Of a DNA stretch of 64,000 nt, positions 62,351 to 64,000 are shown piece after piece. A program made the translations under genes and the position numbers. Origin of the DNA: Branchiostoma floridae (taxonomy: Eukaryota; Chordata; Leptocardii; Amphioxiformes; Branchiostomatidae); NCBI RefSeq assembly GCF_000003815.2, contig NC_049993.1, positions 20,245,010 through 20,309,009 of the forward strand. The letters run 5' to 3'. The notes beneath the pieces are model-generated. The model was not told where the DNA came from. It did not search any database and saw only the letters and a program-made list of their open reading frames with translations. The number at the start of each line of letters is the position of its first letter. Positions within the stretch are counted from its first letter, which is position 1.

Positions 62351-63800
62351 CCGACACTTTCGCGCAGTAAATCTTGTTTGTTTTCCAAAGGTTCCGCGGA
62401 CTTTGCTCGCTGGTGTGTTAGTTTTGGACGGGGTGTGCGGTTTTGTGCTTACTTGATGCTGCGCACTAGGCTATTCCTCGCCACGTTCGGAGTAAAATTA
62501 TGCATTGTTAAAGGACTTCGTCTGCTGTTATTTTGACGAGTCTTGCATTTTGACCAGCTGATCTCAGCTGAATTGTAACTTGAGATGTCGGAGTCCAAGC
62601 AAACATATCAATCAAAAGTCCTCGTTCAAGTTCAACCATAAATCTCCAAGCAGATGTTGGGTTGAGAATCGTAACGTTCTGTTCTGGCTGCCATCTAGCA
62701 TACGTGTGGGTATAAAAAATTGTGCATGGAAGAACCTTTTTCATCCTCACATCTGCTTGGAAGAGACGGAGTCGACGGAAGATACGGTAAAATTAGCAGT
62801 ATATTCTGCGAAACTGGAGATTTTCTATTCTTTATAACAATCATTACGTAATCACTTAACGTTACGTAAGAGAATTTCTATCGTATGTTGGTGTACAGAG
62901 TCACTACGGTGATTCCTTGGACTTGAGAGGGTTTCTTTGGTTCATTATTGGCCTGGACAAGTCTCGAATAACCTCGATGTGTTGCTGGTTTGCCAATGAT
63001 AATCATTACTCAACGTTCGTGCTTACATACTTTGCAAATCGTCAAACCTATCTGGCCAATGTCTAGTATTTTTCCAGCAACCCGTTAGAATCTGGTCGAG
63101 GTCAGGCCTAAATGTAATTTGTTGGAGTTGGTTCAGGACCATCTGGGGTTCGCGGTAAACAATTCTTCTAGAAACATGTCACCTGAAACAAACACACCCT
63201 TGCCCTACTTTTTCCCCAGTCATGATTTCAAGTCAGATTAGTTAGAGTTCGACAGCTGTTTAGCTGTACTCGACCGGACATGGTTGTACATCACTGAGGT
63301 TTGCAGTTCAAAAACTTCAACTTTACATAACAAAACTCTTTGTATACAACCAAGTGGTTGATTCAAGAGTAATGACTCAGTGACTGTCTGTTAAATTCCT
63401 CAGGGTAATTCTGCCTCTTTCTGTCCGGGACGGTTCATGCGAATGCGTATATTCCAGTCCGAATTGTTGCATGAGTTGCGTAGTGATATCTGTTGGCTTA
63501 TGTATAGTTTGCGCAGAAGTTTTTTTTTTACTTGACCAATTATTGTGCAAAATGGCTATTGAACAAAAAACTAATTGGGCCTCGAACGTTACGTAAGCCC
63601 AACTGACAGCCTCAATACGCAATTCATTCGGATTTGGATATACTCACTCATGTTTTCTCTCCCTTTTATAATATCGATAGACAGCAGCTATGAAGTGGTC
63701 ATTCTAGTAACGCTGAAGAAGAGTGATGATGTCACTCGAGACGTCAGGAAGTAAATCTCCGCTGTAGAGATTTAATTGTGCTCGAATATTGTTTACCTGG
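62351..63800. other. upstream region of vitellogenin
   Basis: No gene is seen. It holds the short MITE at 62641-62765 and a CGAGACGTCAGGAAGTAAATCTCC phrase near 63738 that resembles retroposon remnants. TTACGTAA-type sites occur at 62847 and 63591. Confidence 0.4.
62641..62765. mobile_element. MITE of the CTCCAAGCAGA family, copy 4, in the vitellogenin upstream region
   Basis: TCTCCAAGCAGATGT at the left and ACATCTGCTTGGAAGA at the right form inverted ends about 125 bp apart. Inner pairing is weak. Confidence 0.65.
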
Positions 63801-63829
63801 AACACACACACACACACACACACTCACAC

Positions 63830-63873
<44 letters not shown>

Positions 63874-63876
63874 ACA

Positions 63877-63957
<81 letters not shown>

Positions 63958-63960
63958 ACA

Positions 63961-63997
<37 letters not shown>

Positions 63998-64000
63998 ACG
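63796..64000. repeat. (CA)n microsatellite with (CT)n interruptions, two near-identical blocks
   Basis: ACAC tracts with CACTCTCTCTCTCTCACAC at 63865-63893 and again at 63957-63978, so the repeat itself is block-duplicated. It runs to the window edge. Confidence 0.95.

Overview
This is animal nuclear DNA from a draft assembly, with two 100-base N gaps (8320-8419 and 55567-55666). Genes are split into many short exons with GT/AG introns, and transposon debris and mini/microsatellites are dense. Protein content (a 38-exon vitellogenin with a von Willebrand D domain, an apolipophorin-like lipoprotein, a SYCE2 orthologue), a 5S-rRNA-derived SINE and repeats that overlap exon-intron borders point to a cephalochordate (amphioxus, Branchiostoma). 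That assignment is an inference from protein families and repeat style, not from a database match.

Layout. (1) 225-7670, + strand: the 3' end (11 coding exons, 627 residues, plus a 3' UTR exon) of a large lipid transfer protein with a VWD domain, a Cys-rich segment and a terminal VWA-like fold. (2) 7.7-10.7 kb: intergenic, a gap and decayed tandem repeats. (3) 10.85-15.78 kb, + strand: SYCE2, a synaptonemal complex central element gene, 185 residues in my preferred splice model. (4) 16071-62268, - strand: a complete vitellogenin gene. I could join 38 coding exons in frame from signal peptide to stop (5826 nt, 1941 residues). It reads towards SYCE2, so the two genes converge. (5) 62.3-64 kb: vitellogenin promoter with a TATA box, upstream DNA, and a (CA)n tract at the window end.

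The two lipoprotein genes belong to one superfamily (vitellogenin/apolipophorin/apoB/MTP) and flank a meiosis gene. Vitellogenin loads yolk lipid, the apolipophorin-like protein carries circulating lipid, and SYCE2 builds the meiotic central element. They are functionally linked only in a loose, reproductive sense.

The strongest unexplained signal runs through all three genes. At a dozen or more splice junctions the exon edge, with its splice site and some adjoining intron, has been copied in tandem into the neighbouring intron (units of about 90-195 bp, 1 to about 20 extra copies). Only the copy joined to the full exon stays coding. I recall minisatellites of this kind ('mirage' minisatellites) from the amphioxus Adh locus; I could not check that here. 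What stands out is their density, their use of both donor and acceptor edges, and a decay gradient. The introns also carry a 4.06-kb Harbinger-like element, several MITE families (one sharing a CTCCAAGCAGA terminus), hAT-like elements, tRNA- and 5S-derived SINEs, and 3' ends of non-LTR retrotransposons with (CAAA)n tails lying against splice sites.
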